NCBI GenBank assembly: GCA_963824885.1
Contig: CAWGQN010000002.1
Location: 1 to 64,000 of the forward strand
Length of the DNA stretch: 64,000 nucleotides
Origin: CAWGQN01 sp963824885
GTDB taxonomy: Bacteria > Actinomycetota > Actinomycetes > Actinomycetales > Microbacteriaceae
Reading direction: 5' to 3'
The notes beneath the pieces are model-generated. The model made no database searches. It saw nothing but the letters and a program-made list of their open reading frames with translations, and was not told where the DNA came from. Below, piece after piece: positions 53,187 through 61,037 of the stretch; positions within the stretch are counted from its first letter, which is position 1; each line of letters begins with the position of its first letter. A program made the translations under genes and the position numbers.

Positions 53187-53377
53187 TGTTGAATATGGGG
53201 AACGCCGGCCCACTCCTGTGGGTAATCTCAGCGTTCGGGGCGGTTGTCGTCGCGGTCACCGCGGCGACAATTGTCAACTGGATCGGCAACCGGTATTGGA
53301 CCTTCCGCGAACCAACAAGCCGCATAGGTCGGGGCGCGATCCCTCGTCTCACAATGAGCGGATGGCTTTGTTCTTGA
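53187..53377 (+). pseudogene. Fragment of a GtrA-family membrane protein
   Basis: The only family-like sequence is a middle piece: a membrane helix (WVISAFGAVVVAVTAATIV) followed by NWIGNRYWTFREP, the hallmark motif of GtrA flippase-like proteins involved in cell-surface polysaccharide. The usual first two helices and the fourth helix are absent, and the frame ends shortly after. It looks like a decayed remnant near the edge of an accessory region. It is not expected to be functional. Confidence 0.6.
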
Positions 53378-53486
53378 CGGTCGTTGCGGCTCACGATGGT
53401 GCCTATGCGGCGCCGAACCACAAGAAATGCCAAGCACAATTGGGGCTATTCACACCACACGATATTTATGTTTAGTGGCTTTACAC

Positions 53487-53515
53487 TTGAAGTGTTTAGT
53501 TGTTAAACTTATACT
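53487..53515 (+). promoter_or_regulatory. Putative hicAB promoter and operator
   Basis: TTGAAG (53487-53492) and TATACT (53510-53515) are separated by 17 bases, a good -35/-10 pair, but the -10 directly abuts the ATG at 53516. An imperfect inverted repeat (AAGTGTTTA / TTAAACTT) spans the spacer and could bind HicB for autorepression. Transcription from this pair would begin inside or after the annotated start codon, so either the start is downstream (GTG 53531) or the pair is not the true promoter. Confidence 0.4.
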
Positions 53516-53725
53516 ATGAAGGCGCGCGATGTGAACCGAAAGATCGAAACTCTCGGCGGCGAAATCCTTCGGCAAAAAGGCTCGCACCGGTTCTATCGGG
53601 TGGAGACAGACGATCAAACCGGTCACACTACCGTGCCGCAACACACGGGGGACATACCAACCGGATTACTCAGAAAAATTGAACGAGACCTCGAACCGGT
53701 CCTAGGAAGAGGATGGCTCCGATGA
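53516..53725 (+). CDS. hicA: HicA-family toxin (mRNA interferase)
   Basis: This 69-residue double-stranded-RNA-binding-like toxin has the catalytic His in QKGSHRFYRV and the family tail VPQHTGDIPTGLLRKI. HicA toxins cut mRNA and stop translation until neutralised by HicB. It is upstream of hicB, the usual order. The start codon lies very close to a possible -10 box. Confidence 0.92.
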   Translation: MKARDVNRKIETLGGEILRQKGSHRFYRVETDDQTGHTTVPQHTGDIPTGLLRKIERDLEPVLGRGWLR

Positions 53726-54111
53726 CATACACGGTAGAAGTCACACGAGACGGTGACGCCTGGATCGCCGACGTACGCAACCTTCCCGGAGCGCACACCT
53801 TCGCCCGGAACCTTCCGACGCTTTTTACCTCCGTAGACGAAACCATTCGACTCGTGACCAACCTGCCTGACAACACCTCAATAGATGTCTCCTACACATT
53901 TGCCACCGATGACGAACTCGTTCAGACGGCTGCCGACCTCGGAATTCGACGCGAACAAGCCCAAGCAATGCACGACCAATTAGCCGACGAAGCACAAGCG
54001 AACATCGCCCAGCTGATCGATCACGGCTACTCTGTTCGCGACATCAGTGGACTCCTCCACATGTCTCCCGGACGCGTATCACAAATCGCCAAAACCCTAG
54101 AAAACGCCTAA
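53722..54111 (+). CDS. hicB: HicB-family antitoxin
   Basis: This 129-residue antitoxin has a HicB-like N-terminus (MTYTVEVTRDGDAWIADVRN, then LPGAHTFA) that blocks the toxin, and a C-terminal HTH (YSVRDISGLLHMSPGRVSQ) for operator binding. ATG 53722 overlaps the hicA stop by four bases; ATG 53713 is also in frame. The partial-RNase-H-like half is shorter than in E. coli. Confidence 0.88.
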   Translation: MTYTVEVTRDGDAWIADVRNLPGAHTFARNLPTLFTSVDETIRLVTNLPDNTSIDVSYTFATDDELVQTAADLGIRREQAQAMHDQLADEAQANIAQLIDHGYSVRDISGLLHMSPGRVSQIAKTLENA

Positions 54112-54148
54112 AATCCGCGTCTCAGAATCGCTCGCTTTAAATGCGCGA

Positions 54149-54184
54149 GCCTGGCGGGTCAACCCGTCCGGGCGACTGCCAGGC
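54149..54184 (+). terminator. Hairpin after hicAB
   Basis: GCCTGGC (54149-54155) pairs with GCCAGGC (54178-54184); inside the loop GGG-TCAA-CCC can form a second small stem. TTACTT follows. It lies between hicB and the convergent permease gene and could serve both. Confidence 0.5.
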
Positions 54185-54255
54185 TTACTTCACGATGCAG
54201 GTGACCCAATCGTCCCACGAACGTCTTCGTAATCCTTTCCGCGAACGACGAGCGC

Positions 54256-55524
54256 CTACGCGCGCCCGTGTCTCACGCGCGTGCGGCGCGAGAGCGAGTC
54301 GGCAATGACGGCTAAAAGAAGGACGATCCCGGTGACCATGTATCGCACGTCGGTGTCGAGGCTGAGCAGCGTGAGTCCGTTCGAAATCGACTGTATGACG
54401 AGAATTCCGAGCAGGGCTGAAAAGGCGCCGCCGCGACCGCCGAACAGGCTAGTGCCGCCGATGACGGCCGCCGCAATCGCGGTCAAGTTTGTGTCGCCGC
54501 CGCCCGACGACTGGTTCGCGGCTCCCAATCGAGCGGTCGCCAAGATTCCGCCGAGTGCCGCGAATCCCGACGTCAGCATGAACACCGAGACGTACACGCT
54601 TTTGACGCGAATGCCCGCGCGTCTCGCGGCTTCGACGTTGCCGCCGATTGCAAAAATCGAGCGACCCCACGTCGTGCGCGTGAGCACGAAGTTCATGAGA
54701 ACGACGAACGCGAGAAAGAGCAAGAATATCGCGCTGATGCCATTCGACTTATTCAGATACCACGTGGGAACGCCGACGAGCACGAGTACACCGAGTGATC
54801 GCACGGCAATTGCGGGCGTTGAGAGCGCTGAGAGACCCGCGGCCGCTCTCTTGCGCGCGTGAAGCGTTCGTTGAACCGCAAACGCGATGACGACGAGTGC
54901 GACGAGGACGTACGACAGTGACGGCGGCAAGTGCCAGTGACGCGCGAAGTCGACGATCCACGAGTCGACGGGCATGTTGATTGACCCGGTTTTTCCGAGA
55001 ACCCACAATTGCACGCCGAGAATTCCGAGGAGCCCGGCAAGAGTAATGACGAAGCTCGGTACTCCGAATCGCGTGTACAGGAACCCGTAGACGAGTCCAA
55101 TGCCGAGCCCCACCACGAGGGGGACCACAATCGACAGCCACAGCGGCCAACCGTGTTGCACAAATTGGACGGCCATGATTGCCGCGCTGAGCCCGCTCAC
55201 CGAGCCGACCGACAGGTCGATTTCGCCGAGCAGCAAGATGAGCACGATACCGAGCGCAATAATGCCGATTGCCGCGCACTGAGTAGCGAGGGTGTTCAGA
55301 TTTCCGCTCGTGAGAAAGATTGGATTGTAGATTTGAAAGACCGTCCAAATGACGGCGAGGCCGATCACTACCGGGAGCGATCCGAAGTCACCCCCGCGCA
55401 CGCGGGTCGTAAATTCTTTCACGGCGCCCGACACGCCCCGGTATTGCGACAAGCGTTCGTCTTCGCGATCGGTCGCGGGCGGTCGCGGTGCGCTGGGGTT
55501 CTCGTCGGGCGTGGGCGCGGTCAT
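54256..55524 (-). CDS. Sugar ABC transporter permease, XylH-like (copy 1)
   Basis: This 422-residue inner-membrane permease of the CUT2 (ribose/xylose) class has about ten helices. The family's central signature GEIDLSVGSVSGLSAAIMA is present, as are the EAA-like FAIGGNVEAARRAGI and IGGTSLFGGRGGAFSALLG near the C-terminus. Its ATG overlaps the ATPase stop by four bases. A closely similar paralogue is at 61516-62787. The sugar is probably a pentose, but this rests on family resemblance only. Confidence 0.9.
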   Translation of the reverse strand: MTAPTPDENPSAPRPPATDREDERLSQYRGVSGAVKEFTTRVRGGDFGSLPVVIGLAVIWTVFQIYNPIFLTSGNLNTLATQCAAIGIIALGIVLILLLGEIDLSVGSVSGLSAAIMAVQFVQHGWPLWLSIVVPLVVGLGIGLVYGFLYTRFGVPSFVITLAGLLGILGVQLWVLGKTGSINMPVDSWIVDFARHWHLPPSLSYVLVALVVIAFAVQRTLHARKRAAAGLSALSTPAIAVRSLGVLVLVGVPTWYLNKSNGISAIFLLFLAFVVLMNFVLTRTTWGRSIFAIGGNVEAARRAGIRVKSVYVSVFMLTSGFAALGGILATARLGAANQSSGGGDTNLTAIAAAVIGGTSLFGGRGGAFSALLGILVIQSISNGLTLLSLDTDVRYMVTGIVLLLAVIADSLSRRTRVRHGRA

Positions 55525-56339
55525 TGCCGTGGTCCTTCGGAACGATTCGCGCGCTCGGCGTGCGCGACGGCGTCGTCAGTCGCGCCGGTAATGGCCGCAA
55601 TGATCGATTGGAGTGTGACGTCGTCGGCGCGAAACGTGCCGTTGTTGCGCCCGAGGCGCAACACGACGATTCGGTCGGCGACCGCTTGAACGTCAACCAT
55701 GTTGTGACTAATGAGGATCACGCCGTGGCCGCGATCACGAAGCCGCTCAATGAGGCGCAGGACCTCCGCGGTTTGAACGACGCCGAGCGCCGCGGTCGGT
55801 TCGTCGAGGATGATAACCGTCGGATCCCCAATGAGCGAACGCGCAATTGCGACCGTTTGGCGTTGCCCGCCCGAAAGGCTCGCGACGGGGACTCGCACCG
55901 ACGGGATCACGGCCGAGAGCTGTTTGAGGAGCTTCCACGAGCGCTTTTCCATCTCGATTTCATTCATTGTTAGTGACGTGAGTTCTTGACCGAGCCACAT
56001 GTTGGCGACAATGTCAAGGTTGTCGCACAGCGCGAGATCTTGATACACGGTCGCGATCCCGAGGGCGCGCGAAGCGGTCGGCGAGGCAATCGAGACTCGC
56101 TTGCCGTTAAAGTGAATCGTGCCCGCGTCGGGCCCGTACACGCCCGCGAGAATTTTCACGAGGGTCGATTTTCCCGCCCCGTTGTCGCCGACGAGTGCGA
56201 CGATTTCGCGTGGAAAAATTTCCAGGTCGATTCCTTGGAGCGCCTGTACGGCACCGAATTTCTTGCCGATTCCGTTGAGCGTGAGGAGTGGCTCGGTCCG
56301 ATCAGCGAGTGGACTTGGCGGGATGTGCGTTGTCGTCAC
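55521..56339 (-). CDS. Sugar ABC transporter ATPase (copy 1)
   Basis: This 272-residue ATPase has one ABC domain: Walker A VGDNGAGKSTLVKIL, signature VASLSGGQRQTVAIA, Walker B VIILDEPTAALG and switch His in VILISHNM. CUT2 importers usually have a double-length ATPase (about 500 residues); single-domain versions like this are known in actinobacteria and would act as homodimers. It lies between the binding protein and the permease genes, 87 bases after the first. Confidence 0.92.
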   Translation of the reverse strand: MTTTHIPPSPLADRTEPLLTLNGIGKKFGAVQALQGIDLEIFPREIVALVGDNGAGKSTLVKILAGVYGPDAGTIHFNGKRVSIASPTASRALGIATVYQDLALCDNLDIVANMWLGQELTSLTMNEIEMEKRSWKLLKQLSAVIPSVRVPVASLSGGQRQTVAIARSLIGDPTVIILDEPTAALGVVQTAEVLRLIERLRDRGHGVILISHNMVDVQAVADRIVVLRLGRNNGTFRADDVTLQSIIAAITGATDDAVAHAERANRSEGPRQ

Positions 56340-56426
56340 AGTGATTCCTCGAGACGTGTGCCGAGGAGGGCGAAAATCGGGGCGTATTGCGCACCGCCCC
56401 GATCATCCACCTTTCGGCTCTGGGGC

Positions 56427-57488
56427 CTAATTCAAACCGATTTGAGCGCACGCCGCGGCGTACTCGGGCGTGCAAATTTCGGCGATTGAAGCGAACTGAT
56501 CCTTAATGATGGTGTTCTTGATCGTGTCGGCGGTCACGACGACGGGCGTCAAAATATCCGCTGGAATTCCGTTGAGCGTTGTCGGCGCGGTTACTTGCTT
56601 GCCGGTTGCCAATTGATCTGTTGCGACCGCTGCCGCGTCGGCTTCGTCACGGATTGCCTTGTAAACGGTCATGTATTGAGCGCCGCTCACGAGCCGCTGG
56701 AGCGCCGACACCTCGGCGTCTTGACCGGTGACGGGTGGCAAGGGCGTGACACCCGCGGCCATGAGGGCGGCAATTGCGCCGCCCGCGGTGCCGTCGTTTG
56801 CCGCGTAGATTCCGCCGATTTTGCCACCGAATTGGGCTATTTGCCCCGCTGTCCAGTCTTGGGCTTTTTCGGGAGTCCAATCGGGGGTGTCGTATTCTCC
56901 TAAGATCGGAATTCCGCTCGCGTCGATGACCTTGTGGGCGCCTTTTTTGTAGTTGCCGGCGTTGGTGTCGGTGGGCGATCCGTTGATCATGAGAATTCCG
57001 CCGCTCGTTCCTTGCGCTTTCATGCGGTCAACGAGCGCTTGGCCTTGAAGTTCGCCGACTTTTTCGGGGTCAAACGAGACGTAAAACGAGACGTCTTTGC
57101 TGTCGATAAAGCGGTCGTAGTCGACGACGGGAACCTTTTGGGCCGCGGCAGACGAGACAATACTTTGAGCGGCTACCGCATCGACGGGGTCGATCACGAG
57201 AACTTTGATTCCCTGTGCGAGCGCCGATTCGGCTTGTTGCTGCTGTTTTGCGGCGTCTTGGCTCGCGTTTGAGTAGACGATGTCGTAGTTTCCGAGAGAT
57301 TTGAGCTTTTTCTCGAAGAGTGGCTTGTCGACGGATTCGTATCGCGTCGTTTTCGATTCGGGAAGGAGCAGGGCAATTTTGGCTGCTTGGCCCGAGTCGC
57401 TCTGGCCGCCCCCCGCACACGCACTGAGCGCGGACGCCCCGACGAGCACAACGGACAACAGGACACATTTTATTTTGCGATTTTTCAT
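56427..57488 (-). CDS. Sugar-binding lipoprotein, XylF-like (copy 1)
   Basis: This 353-residue periplasmic-binding-protein-type lipoprotein delivers sugar to the permease. The ATG at 57488 follows a GGGGGA site. The signal peptide ends in a lipobox (LSACAGG, lipid on Cys26). The mature part begins KIALLLPESKTTRYE, and residues such as NASQDAAKQQQQAE and YAANDGTAGGAIAALMAAG fit the xylose/multiple-sugar-binding group (Peripla_BP_4). The final segment CTPEYAAACAQIGLN has two Cys that might pair. It is the first gene of the operon. Confidence 0.92.
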   Translation of the reverse strand: MKNRKIKCVLLSVVLVGASALSACAGGGQSDSGQAAKIALLLPESKTTRYESVDKPLFEKKLKSLGNYDIVYSNASQDAAKQQQQAESALAQGIKVLVIDPVDAVAAQSIVSSAAAQKVPVVDYDRFIDSKDVSFYVSFDPEKVGELQGQALVDRMKAQGTSGGILMINGSPTDTNAGNYKKGAHKVIDASGIPILGEYDTPDWTPEKAQDWTAGQIAQFGGKIGGIYAANDGTAGGAIAALMAAGVTPLPPVTGQDAEVSALQRLVSGAQYMTVYKAIRDEADAAAVATDQLATGKQVTAPTTLNGIPADILTPVVVTADTIKNTIIKDQFASIAEICTPEYAAACAQIGLN

Positions 57489-57820
57489 TTTTTCCCCCTG
57501 GCCGCTAGTATAGTTGATCCCATTTTTGACACCAGGGCACCAGCGCGCCGCGCGCAGCAATTCGTACGGCGCGCGGTGGTGCGAGCCGGGCCCACACTGG
57601 GCTGCTCTCGACCGGTCGTGGACCCACGCGAGACGAGGACGACGGTTGGTGAGGCGGACCCTCCCCGGCGAGAGTGACACCGATCACCGAGGGTGTTGTA
57701 GCGTAGTTCGAATGGGTTTGTGAACAACGGGGCAGGACGATTCAGGAAGCGTCAACAAGCGTGTCTGGCCCAACCGCATTAAACCTAGGAAAGCCATACA
57801 CGAATGCGGGGCTGCTGCAG
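57489..57820. promoter_or_regulatory. Intergenic region with sugar operon promoter and direct repeat copy 1
   Basis: The left half (57489-57690) is the leader of the sugar-binding gene and has several GC-rich inverted words (GGCGCGC, GCGCGCC), but no boxes I can fix. The right half holds the 50-bp direct repeat and the tail of a sequence ending ATGCGGGGCTGCTG (57804-57817), which recurs near 59167. No gene is seen. Confidence 0.45.
57692..57741 (+). repeat. 50-bp direct repeat, copy 1
   Basis: This begins GGTGTTGTAGCGTAGTTCGA and ends AGGACGAT. It matches the copy at 60988-61037 at 47 of 50 positions. Copy 2 runs into the start of a small membrane-protein gene; copy 1 has the same left side but no matching gene after it. 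The two copies bracket the zeta-toxin islet. Confidence 0.85.
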
Positions 57821-58846
57821 CTACCAGTTGCACGCTCTGGCCGGGTCCCCTTGGAGGACAGACGGGATAATTCCAGCTCGCCAGCCGTCCCAGCTGCGAC
57901 GGTGGCTCTCAAGGTCTATGTTGACAGTGCCTGGTAAGCCGATCACGTGGCAGTCCCACTGCTGGGCCATTGTCTTGTATTGCATCGAGCGTGGGTGGTG
58001 CTCGCGAAGATCAGCAAGCCCTTGTGCGTACACAATTGCCGGGTTGACCGGCTGAGTGACACGAGCAAGCCAGGTTACGGTCAGACGGACTTCCCAGCCA
58101 CCGTTTGCCCATCGTTCCCACTTCACCCGATCAATCATTCCGCGCCGGTACGCAGGATCGGCGACGATTGGGTAGGAAAAACGCTCTGTTGCGTGATGAT
58201 CCACAACCTGAGTGAGGATATTGCCGGAAACCTCATATCGGGTTGGGACGTTGACTCCCCTTGAATCCTTTGCCCAGGCAGGGGCGAATGCGCCGATGAG
58301 GTTGCTCTGCCCGTTCCAAATAAAGGGCTGTCCGTTCGTGAGTTCGAGTCGTGCTCCCTCTGGCAGCGAGATGGCGTAGTTAAACCGCTCTGGAGAATCA
58401 ACGCCTTCGATGATCGAGGCGATCTGGAGTGTCCCGTCTTTCTTGACCGCCGTTACCGTAGTTGTGCCATCGGCCGCGTCGTTTGCGATGACGCCTTCTT
58501 GGACAATAGAAACTCCGGCATCGTTCTTGGAGGGCCGAAGAATCTCGACAGACTGCGACCCCGTCCCAACGGCCACTGGCTTGCCCAATCTCGTCGGAAT
58601 AATGATCGGCGTGTTGTCGACAATGGCGTCGATAGCCACGTCATTTGCGATGTCGGTCCCCACCGAGGCTGTGCCGTCGAGCACATTGAGGAGACCCCCG
58701 GTCTCGTCCTCGTTTGCTGCCTTCGCTACATTGGTAAGCGCCTCAACTGTAGGATCCTCCACGCTGTTAGACGCGTGAGAAGGACTGGCCATGCCAACGA
58801 TCAACGCAAGCGCCAGACTACTTGCGAGGGCAATGTGACGGATCAT
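57821..58846 (-). CDS. Secreted protein of unknown function, possibly DUF2599-type
   Basis: This 341-residue protein has a clear signal peptide (IALASSLALALIVGMASP, cleavage after SHA). A 200-residue middle region has a Val/Thr-rich beta pattern, and the C-terminal about 90 residues contain two Cys and Trp-rich sequence (WDCHVIGLPG, ESHRRSWDGWRAG, ending ACNW). That C-terminus resembles a secreted actinobacterial domain of unknown function (DUF2599), but I am not certain. No catalytic motif is visible. It lies alone on the minus strand inside the islet between the two sugar operons. Confidence 0.6.
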   Translation of the reverse strand: MIRHIALASSLALALIVGMASPSHASNSVEDPTVEALTNVAKAANEDETGGLLNVLDGTASVGTDIANDVAIDAIVDNTPIIIPTRLGKPVAVGTGSQSVEILRPSKNDAGVSIVQEGVIANDAADGTTTVTAVKKDGTLQIASIIEGVDSPERFNYAISLPEGARLELTNGQPFIWNGQSNLIGAFAPAWAKDSRGVNVPTRYEVSGNILTQVVDHHATERFSYPIVADPAYRRGMIDRVKWERWANGGWEVRLTVTWLARVTQPVNPAIVYAQGLADLREHHPRSMQYKTMAQQWDCHVIGLPGTVNIDLESHRRSWDGWRAGIIPSVLQGDPARACNW

Positions 58847-58925
58847 TAGATACCCCTTAACGGTTTGATTACGTGGACTCGCCCCTATCCTTTCGGATCA
58901 TGAGGAACAGAATCAAGGAGTTTTT

Positions 58926-59066
58926 ATGACGCGCAGTTTTTGGATTTTGATCGGTGTCCTGGTCGTGGCGATCATTCTGATCGCCGCTGTCGTTTTATCC
59001 GGCGTCCTTGCGATCTTCTTTGACCCCGATGCGGAAGCTATTGTTGCTGCCCCGTTCGGGCCGTAA
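58926..59066 (+). CDS. Small membrane protein, 46 residues
   Basis: The ATG at 58926 follows AAGGAGTTTTT. The protein is a single hydrophobic helix (SFWILIGVLVVAIILIAAVV) with a short acidic tail ending APFGP. It is too small for most gene callers. It is divergent from the secreted protein gene. No family is recognised; the good ribosome binding site is the main support. Confidence 0.55.
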   Translation: MTRSFWILIGVLVVAIILIAAVVLSGVLAIFFDPDAEAIVAAPFGP

Positions 59067-59283
59067 AGCCTTAGCAGCCCCATCCGAGCGCGAGGCCGAA
59101 GCCGCACGAAGCAAAGTATTCGAGGCCTACGACTCATCCAACCCCGTGAACGGATCGCGGACCGAATGCGGGGCTGCTGTCGGGGCAACGTCTCTCCTCG
59201 TGCCGCTCGTACTCCTCGTGGTGACCGTTGTGCTCATGATCCTCTGGACGCGTGCACGACTTCGGCGACTCGCCAGACCATAG
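59029..59283 (+). CDS. Possible small membrane protein, 84 residues
   Basis: The frame overlaps the preceding 46-residue gene in a different phase. After an Ala/Glu-rich hydrophilic start (KALAAPSEREAEAARSKVFE) it has one strong membrane helix (SLLVPLVLLVVTVVLMIL) and a basic end (RARLRRLARP), an arrangement unlikely by chance. The start codon is uncertain and no family is recognised. GAATGCGGGGCTGCTG, shared with 57802-57817, lies within it. Confidence 0.4.
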   Translation: MRKLLLLPRSGRKALAAPSEREAEAARSKVFEAYDSSNPVNGSRTECGAAVGATSLLVPLVLLVVTVVLMILWTRARLRRLARP

Positions 59284-59377
59284 CCAGGACAATATCCCGC
59301 GCGAGTCTGACGTCTCAGTTTTTGAGAGCTTCCTTTACTAAAACGATCCGGTAGATGCAACGTTCATGGGGCCTTGA

Positions 59378-59436
59378 GATTGTCAATCTAACTCGGGGCC
59401 GGTGTGACGGTGTGGATTCCAGTTCAATTGACAATC
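59378..59436. repeat. 10-bp perfect inverted repeat with 39-base spacer
   Basis: GATTGTCAAT (59378-59387) and ATTGACAATC (59427-59436) are exact reverse complements. They lie in the 249-base gap (59284-59532) downstream of the zeta toxin gene. The spacer is long for a terminator. No gene is seen in the gap. Confidence 0.5.
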
Positions 59437-59532
59437 CCATTGGGGGTCGACGGTGCTGTGCGTGATCTTGTCGCTTTCGAGGCACATTTGCACGACGTCG
59501 GGTCCGCATTGGGCGGCTGTCTCGTTGAAGAA

Positions 59533-60462
59533 CTACGTTTCGAGCAAAGCGGACCCGTGTCTCGAGCGCGATAAATCCTTCTCCAACGACGCCACAGCAG
59601 GGCCGCTATCGGTGCCTTCAGTGGTCGTCCGGTAGAGACGGTATCGCCTCACGGTTGGACACTCGACAGCGAGCTTTTCCGCAAAAGCTTCCGGCTTCGA
59701 TTTCCCATTCGGTCCATCGAACACGTCATGCACATAATCGCTTGGAACCCAACGACCACCAAGGTCATCACCGGAATCGAGAGCACTCTGATAGGACTGC
59801 TTCCAGCGCCTCGCGATGCGGGCCTGAGAGACCTCAAACGGCACCTCAACGTCAACCACTTGAACGTTGTACCCGGCCGAATCAAGTTGCTGCCCAAGGT
59901 CCGTCGCGGCCTGTTCCCACGACAAAACCGAATCGACCACAACATTTGTCCCACTCGCTACAGCTTCGGAGCGTAACCGCTTCGCTAACGCGGATGACTC
60001 CTCGTGCACCAACGAGGCCAACTCCAACGGAAAGAACACCTCCCCAGCCCCCTCTAGCTCACGAACCACGTCGGGCTTAATCCACGATTCATAGCTCCCG
60101 TCGCGAACAGCCTGACGCAACAACGCGCGTTTGAAGTCGTCCGCATCGACGACGAGAAACTCACTGCGGCTCTCTTGCACAATCGAGTCGAGGAAAGTGC
60201 TCTTACCGGCTCCGGGTGGACCGGCAAGCACGATAGCCAACCTTTGCTGCGCAACCCCCGGCGCGTTGTCCTTCGCCTCAGAAATCAGCCGGTCGTGAAG
60301 TTTTTTGCGTTCCTCAGTCGGAAAACTGCGCCCGCCGAAGCTGACAAACCATGCTGGATTGTGGACCGTTGCTGTTGCCGCACCCGGGGCGAGTGCCTGG
60401 CCGACCTGATAGAGCCTTCGAACGACCCTGCAATGTTCATCGAACCCAACAGGATCGACCAC
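59533..60462 (-). CDS. Zeta-type toxin (UDP-GlcNAc kinase family)
   Basis: This 309-residue kinase has the zeta fold: P-loop VLAGPPGAGKSTFLDSI, then VVDADDFKRALLRQA with the substrate Asp/Arg, and VVDSVLSWEQA. Zeta toxins phosphorylate UDP-N-acetylglucosamine and block peptidoglycan synthesis. The start GTG shares one base with the antitoxin stop. An N-terminal 55-residue extension precedes the core. Its partner here is an HTH protein rather than a classic epsilon antitoxin. Confidence 0.88.
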   Translation of the reverse strand: MVDPVGFDEHCRVVRRLYQVGQALAPGAATATVHNPAWFVSFGGRSFPTEERKKLHDRLISEAKDNAPGVAQQRLAIVLAGPPGAGKSTFLDSIVQESRSEFLVVDADDFKRALLRQAVRDGSYESWIKPDVVRELEGAGEVFFPLELASLVHEESSALAKRLRSEAVASGTNVVVDSVLSWEQAATDLGQQLDSAGYNVQVVDVEVPFEVSQARIARRWKQSYQSALDSGDDLGGRWVPSDYVHDVFDGPNGKSKPEAFAEKLAVECPTVRRYRLYRTTTEGTDSGPAVASLEKDLSRSRHGSALLET

Positions 60463-60920
60463 TAGCGCGAATCCTCCGCAAGAATGCGAAGGATCACGTT
60501 ATACGTCTTCCCATCAATTAGTCCCGCGTCTCGTGCCCGCTCAACGTCATCGAAAGACCCCGGCACATCGAACAACAAGTCGTTATTCCCATCGGTCTGC
60601 TGACTGTCCGCATATTCCCACCGAGTCAACTCATCAATAAGCCGTTCGCGTGTCAACTCCCCCAACGAATACCGCTGCGCAATTTCAAACGGATCAGAAC
60701 CAGAAAAACCCGGTACCGGGGGCGCCACCTTCTCCGCAGTTTTAAGTGCCGATGACAAACTCGGCTGACTAATCCCCAACAAAGCCGACAACTGACGCTG
60801 TGTGCCCCCCAAAGTCGCAAGACGTGCCAGCTCACGCTTGTAATCAAGCTGATCAATATCGAGTCTCCGACGCAAAGTACGCGCCCTACGAGTCTCAACA
60901 GAAAGATCAATCGTGGTCAT
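60462..60920 (-). CDS. HTH antitoxin partner of the zeta toxin
   Basis: This 152-residue protein has an N-terminal HTH (TLGGTQRQLSALLGISQPS then LSSALKTAE) and a C-terminal acidic helical part (ELTRERLIDELTRWEYAD, DGKTYNVILRILAED), which I infer binds the toxin. It precedes the toxin gene with a one-base overlap. An array of GATAG/CTATC half-sites lies just upstream, so autorepression is likely. The family is Xre/MarR-like in size but not assigned. Confidence 0.75.
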   Translation of the reverse strand: MTTIDLSVETRRARTLRRRLDIDQLDYKRELARLATLGGTQRQLSALLGISQPSLSSALKTAEKVAPPVPGFSGSDPFEIAQRYSLGELTRERLIDELTRWEYADSQQTDGNNDLLFDVPGSFDDVERARDAGLIDGKTYNVILRILAEDSR

Positions 60921-60934
60921 TATTCACCACCTTC

Positions 60935-60973
60935 GATAGCCGATTCTATCAGAAATTGATAGGATTGCCTATC
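60935..60973. promoter_or_regulatory. Operator array upstream of the zeta antitoxin gene
   Basis: Four alternating half-sites GATAG (60935), CTATC (60946), GATAG (60958) and CTATC (60969) start 11, 12 and 11 bases apart, that is, one DNA turn each. They form overlapping inverted repeats including CTATCA-GAAAT-TGATAG and GATAGG-ATTG-CCTATC. The array begins 15 bases before the antitoxin ATG. This arrangement suits cooperative binding of an HTH dimer on one face of the helix. Confidence 0.75.
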
Positions 60974-60987
60974 AGGATCTGTTTGAC

Positions 60988-61037
60988 GGTGTTGTAGCGT
61001 AATTCGAATGGGTTTGTGAACAACGGGTGAGGACGAT
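60988..61037 (+). repeat. 50-bp direct repeat, copy 2
   Basis: This matches 57692-57741 at 47 of 50 positions. Its last two bases are the first two of the ATG of the following small gene, so it acts as that gene's leader. It lies 15 bases from the operator array. Confidence 0.85.
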
